Origin: Psychrobacter sp. MF31
Lineage (GTDB): Bacteria; Pseudomonadota; Gammaproteobacteria; Pseudomonadales; Moraxellaceae
DNA length: 64,000 nucleotides
NCBI RefSeq assembly: GCF_012847335.1
Contig: NZ_JABBDX010000008.1
Coordinates: forward strand, 20,182-84,181
Direction: 5' to 3'
Shown here: piece after piece, positions 60,862 to 64,000 of the stretch
Numbering within the stretch: the stretch's first letter is position 1
Layout: each line of letters starts with the position of its first letter
The notes under the pieces: model-generated
The model's database searches: none
What the model was told of the DNA's origin: nothing
Seen by the model: the letters and a program-made list of their open reading frames with translations, nothing else
Made by a program: the position numbers and the translations under genes

Positions 60862-63782
60862 GCCATAACCTCAGTAGGCAGTGCTTGCTCACCATCAACT
60901 TTGCCCCAGACTTCAACCGACTCAGGTAGGATATTGAGCACGCAGCTTGCTACTGTATGCGGATGCTGAAATATGTTGTAGTCCACACGTATCCAACGCT
61001 TAACAGATTGGCATACTGAGGCACGTTGGGTCGGCGTAGCACAAAATGCTGAAAAACCATGGCTATCAATACAGTCAATAATCGTACTGGTATTATCGTC
61101 GTCCAAATCGCCAATTTCATCAATTACGATAGGCATCTTAAAAGAAGCGCCTTGCATAAAGATTTGACCAAGTAAGATAGCAATAATAGAAGCAGTAATA
61201 GTACTGGTAGTACCGCCAGACTGCGATTTATCCGTCAGAACACCGTTGGCATCAGTATACTCAAAATTTATTTTACTAATAATGTCGCGCATCTTTATTA
61301 GCTTAGTCTTCTTGTTGGCATGTTTTTCCATAAACGCCATCAAAGTGCGATAAAACTCATCGCTCATAAGCTTAGTTTGAGTAAGGTCATGATTTTGCTG
61401 TAGTTTGCGAACATGCTCAAAGTCTGCATGACAGTGAAGCTTGATACGAACTTGTTTAAGATTGGATATCTGATGGGTGTTTAGCTCGGCATTAATCTTG
61501 GCAACATAGTCGGTCAGCATATGGCTGGCGTCACTGATTTCACGAAGTTGACTGCTGATAATTTGATTATGTCGGCTGATACTGTTAGCTTGCGTTTGTA
61601 TTTGATAATCAAGCGAGCTAAAACTGTTGTTGTAAGTAGCGATAATGTCGCTTAATTGCGTCAATGTTTGAATATGAGCGAATGTATCAACATTCTCATT
61701 GGGAACCTGTTGTACAAAAGCTTCAACTTGATGTTTAAGATCACTATACTCACGGTTATAAGTATTGGCTTGCTGAGCTAGGTTGTTAATCGTGCTCATA
61801 TCTAATTTGAGTGACTCACCGTGTTGCTGACTGTAGGCTTCTATAATCTCTAAAACCTCAGTCTCACTATAATGAACTACTCCTACAGTTGTTTTTACCT
61901 GATTTAAGCTATTAGTATAATGATCAAAATTACTCCGCTGACTTTCAAGTTTATCCCTTTGATTCAACATATTTTGCAACGCTTGATATGCTTGATCTTT
62001 TTCTTTCTCAAGCATTTTTAATTGTTCGGATAGCGCTAACTTTGAATCTACTTTTTCTGCCAGTTGTTGCTTATCGCTTTCAATATCTTTTAGGCTAATT
62101 TTATAGCGCTCTAAAGCATTAATTTGATTATCAAGAGTAGCTATTTCTTCTTTGATTTTATTTAAACTTTGCTGGCGTGAAGCACCGCTAATATCTTTGG
62201 TGGCATTAAGTAGCGTCGTTCTATTGCTATTATCGCCTTTAATTTGCTGCTCAAGCTTGCTAATAGAATGCATTAAATTTTGTCTTTGTTCTTCAACTTG
62301 AAACCTGTGAGTTGTCGTATTTGGCATCTGAACTTGGTTAAAAAGCAGATGCTGACCTGAGCTATCAAACCAGTTTGTAAAAGATTTTATAGAGTCAATT
62401 TGCTCTGATGTCAATTCTAAGGCAAGCTCAGCAAAGTCGTTGTTTAGACTAAATAGTACATCCGCTGATTTAGTTGGTAGCTGCGTTAACATCAGTTTAT
62501 TCAAATCGCTTAAAGTATTCTGCTGACGCTTAAGGTTTGCTGTGTTGTGATGGATACTCTTAGTCAGTTTTTCTAATTGTTCGGTTAAGCTAACGACATC
62601 AAATAGTGCTGATTGTTGTTCTTCAAGCTGTTCTCTACGTTCACTGAGTACCGAGGCAAGTTCAATAGCGTCAGTATGCTTATGCTGAGATAGCACTTGC
62701 TCAGCTAAATCTATATTTTTTTGCTGTCTATCTATAACCTTATTTAGCTCGCTTGTGGCACCCGCTATCTTATCGATTTTGGTTTCAACATCTTTGAAAT
62801 TGGACTCTAAATCTTTATATACACTTTGAGCATCGGTAATTTTTTTAGATAAGTTGCCAAAGCTGCTAGCATAGCTGGTTTTGCTATTTGATAACGCTTT
62901 TAACAACATGGTATGTTGCTCAGTGAGCGTTTTGCGCTTTAGTTGCAAACTCTCAAATCTGAACTTTAAGTTTTCATAATTTTCTTTGTTATTTTTCAGG
63001 CATTGTAGCTCTTCATTCTTTTGTAATAGCGTTTGGTACTCTTCTTCAAGACTTGCTAAGTCAGCATTCATTCGCTCTTGTGGTCGACCACGCCTCATCT
63101 CAATCAAGGTAGCAATAGCATCTGCTAATGCCTCTGTACCGCCTGTACCCGCATCAAACGCCATCTGATAGATACTGCGAAAAGCGTGTACCGCCTTAGT
63201 CGTATTTTCAGATAGGGGCACAATACTGTAACGGCTATGAGCACCTGTGAAGTTGCTATACATAAGCTCGGTGAGATGCCTATCATCGTTAACATGCAGA
63301 CCACCATGCTTCTTTTGAAAAGCTAAAATAGTATCTACATTTAAATTATCGGCAAAATTATCATTTTGCTCATCCCAAAATAGATGTCTTATGTCATCAT
63401 AAGCTAAGGGTAAGAAAACACGGTAGTAACGAAAACCTTTATCCCGGTATAGCACCATACAGGCCACGCCAGCATCATTTTTGGTTTCCATGATTAAAAA
63501 TGACTGAGGCGATGGAAAGTAGAACTCATAGGAGTCTTCTTTTGAATAAACGCCAGCCTTACCCTTAAACTGAAATTTCTTATGACAATTACTAAAGTCG
63601 GTTTCGGGATATAGCATGAGTTTGGTTGCGGCAAGACTTGCTGTCTTACCTGCATTATTAGCGCCAAATAAAGCTAAATGGTTATCTAACTGAATCTCGG
63701 AGTAAGCATGATTGGCAGAATTAACAAATACAATGCGCTTTAGGGTGTAGTTTAAGGTTTCATTTGCTAGCATATCAGTCAT
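60858..63782 (-). CDS. SMC-like ATPase, MksB/JetC type (divergent)
   Basis: The 974-residue protein has a split ABC ATPase head at both ends. Walker A GANNAGKT is at residues 40-47. The signature-like KSQSGGTTSTITASIIA lies at about 845-861 and Walker B FKMPIVIDEIGDLDDDN at about 878-894. Two long coiled-coil arms (about 230-470 and 520-830) flank a short globular hinge-like middle around 470-510. No CxxC zinc hook, so it is not Rad50. The N-terminal head contains YEFYFPSPQSFLIMETKN and YDDIRHLFW. The size and operon partners fit MksB/JetC. An upstream gene ends 8 bp inside this one (ATGACTGA), indicating coupling. Confidence 0.78.
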   Translation of the reverse strand: MTDMLANETLNYTLKRIVFVNSANHAYSEIQLDNHLALFGANNAGKTASLAATKLMLYPETDFSNCHKKFQFKGKAGVYSKEDSYEFYFPSPQSFLIMETKNDAGVACMVLYRDKGFRYYRVFLPLAYDDIRHLFWDEQNDNFADNLNVDTILAFQKKHGGLHVNDDRHLTELMYSNFTGAHSRYSIVPLSENTTKAVHAFRSIYQMAFDAGTGGTEALADAIATLIEMRRGRPQERMNADLASLEEEYQTLLQKNEELQCLKNNKENYENLKFRFESLQLKRKTLTEQHTMLLKALSNSKTSYASSFGNLSKKITDAQSVYKDLESNFKDVETKIDKIAGATSELNKVIDRQQKNIDLAEQVLSQHKHTDAIELASVLSERREQLEEQQSALFDVVSLTEQLEKLTKSIHHNTANLKRQQNTLSDLNKLMLTQLPTKSADVLFSLNNDFAELALELTSEQIDSIKSFTNWFDSSGQHLLFNQVQMPNTTTHRFQVEEQRQNLMHSISKLEQQIKGDNSNRTTLLNATKDISGASRQQSLNKIKEEIATLDNQINALERYKISLKDIESDKQQLAEKVDSKLALSEQLKMLEKEKDQAYQALQNMLNQRDKLESQRSNFDHYTNSLNQVKTTVGVVHYSETEVLEIIEAYSQQHGESLKLDMSTINNLAQQANTYNREYSDLKHQVEAFVQQVPNENVDTFAHIQTLTQLSDIIATYNNSFSSLDYQIQTQANSISRHNQIISSQLREISDASHMLTDYVAKINAELNTHQISNLKQVRIKLHCHADFEHVRKLQQNHDLTQTKLMSDEFYRTLMAFMEKHANKKTKLIKMRDIISKINFEYTDANGVLTDKSQSGGTTSTITASIIAILLGQIFMQGASFKMPIVIDEIGDLDDDNTSTIIDCIDSHGFSAFCATPTQRASVCQSVKRWIRVDYNIFQHPHTVASCVLNILPESVEVWGKVDGEQALPTEVMA

Positions 63783-63881
63783 ACAAATAGCTCTCTTGCT
63801 CTAAGGTTTTATGCGTCTTGGTTATGATTTTGCATACCGCATCCAGCTCGACATGGTGAGCGCAAACATGACGAATATCAG
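63775..63881 (-). pseudogene. 3' end of a fourth SMC-operon gene, cut by an IS3-family insertion
   Basis: On the minus strand an open frame runs from the IS boundary to a TGA at 63777-63775. It encodes 34 residues, ending THKTLEQESYLYD, and overlaps the SMC start codon by 8 bp. LEQE near the C-terminus is, from memory, typical of the JetD/MksG (DUF2220) TOPRIM nuclease, so this may be the nuclease of the system. That assignment is weak. The rest of the gene may lie on the other side of the IS, outside the window. Confidence 0.55.
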
Positions 63882-64000
63882 TGTAGTGGCATAATAAACT
63901 TGGACAGCGCATAAGAGGTTTATACTAACCCAAAGAAGGAAAATAGTATGACCACCAAACGCAATCAATATACCCGAGAATTCAAATTAGAAGCCATCAG
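63882..64000 (+). mobile_element. IS3-family insertion sequence, left end (partial)
   Basis: The presumed left inverted repeat begins TGTAGTGGCATAATAAACTT at 63882, in the TGT...TTGGACA style of IS3-family ends. The transposase OrfA starts at 63948. The right end is outside the window, so the target duplication cannot be checked. Confidence 0.75.
63948..64000 (+). CDS. IS3-family transposase OrfA (5' end only)
   Basis: The ATG at 63948 follows AAGGA (63936-63940). The visible residues MTTKRNQYTREFKLEAIS match the N-terminal helix-turn-helix region of IS3-family OrfA (KRxxYTxEFKxEAV pattern). The frame is open at the window edge. Confidence 0.85.
   Translation, partial: MTTKRNQYTREFKLEAI

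Noticed and set aside
58917-63782. SMC operon as Rad50/SbcCD or RecN repair genes
   Set aside because: There is no CxxC zinc hook, no SbcD-like nuclease neighbour, and the downstream genes look like structural SMC partners.
1-64000. CRISPR arrays, rRNA genes and retron/diversity-generating elements
   Set aside because: No regularly spaced direct repeats with unique spacers, no rRNA-like sequence and no reverse transcriptase frame were seen.

Overview
The window looks like a chromosome segment of a gammaproteobacterium of the family Moraxellaceae, most likely Psychrobacter or a close relative. I base this on protein character and gene neighbourhoods (iscRSUA-hscBA-fdx, carAB-greA, a detached gspHIJK pseudopilin operon). 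No database search was possible, so genus level is inference. The first 50 kb is mostly ordinary core genome. The last 14 kb is accessory DNA.

Layout. 1-8.9 kb: end of a class A penicillin-binding protein, prmA, a DUF3426-type zinc-ribbon membrane protein, fis, purH, ppiD, hupB and a conserved unknown. 9.0-14.9 kb: a complete ISC iron-sulfur cluster operon with an IscR-type operator over its promoter, a leader hairpin and a terminator-like hairpin between iscU and iscA. 14.9-16.6 kb: a decayed patch with a secreted unknown, orphan ORFs and a scrap of an IS5-type transposase. 16.6-26.2 kb: ppnP, prfB with its programmed +1 frameshift, a HAD phosphatase, a gamma-carbonic anhydrase-like protein, a PAP2 phosphatase, carA (TTG start), carB and greA. 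26.2-28.5 kb: a secreted unknown and a glycosyltransferase. 28.5-37.5 kb: a catabolic cluster (APC permease, GabT/DavT aminotransferase, GabD/DavD dehydrogenase, class III CoA-transferase, glutaryl-CoA dehydrogenase, two IclR regulators). Together these genes fit 5-aminovalerate to glutarate to glutaryl-CoA to crotonyl-CoA, the lower part of lysine catabolism. 37.6-50.4 kb: an FMN glutamate-synthase-like protein, a DUF2233 lipoprotein, ychF, dgt, a FabR-like regulator, gspK-J-I-H, a TetR regulator, tatD, trmO and fpr.

Accessory region. A tRNA-Leu(CAA) gene at 50460-50546 carries an integrated element of about 8.1 kb. An 18-bp duplication of the tRNA 3' end (50530-50547 and 58643-58660) marks its ends. 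Inside are a P4-type integrase, an AlpA-like regulator, a CHC2 zinc-finger protein, a TOPRIM/DUF3631 primase-helicase, a TubC-docking-like protein, an XRE regulator and two secreted cargo proteins. There are no virion genes, so it resembles a P4-like phage satellite. The 3' end of its helicase gene holds six copies of a 10-mer in both orientations, an iteron-like array that may be the replication origin. A 22-bp dyad-containing repeat sits just inside both ends.

Beyond attR (58.9-63.9 kb) is a three-gene operon of a divergent SMC ATPase, a kleisin-like protein and a small KITE-like protein. It has the architecture of MksBEF/Wadjet (JetCAB) plasmid-defence condensins. A fourth gene upstream survives only as a 34-codon 3' end because an IS3-family element has landed in it at about 63882. 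This SMC locus and its disruption are the most interesting part of the window.
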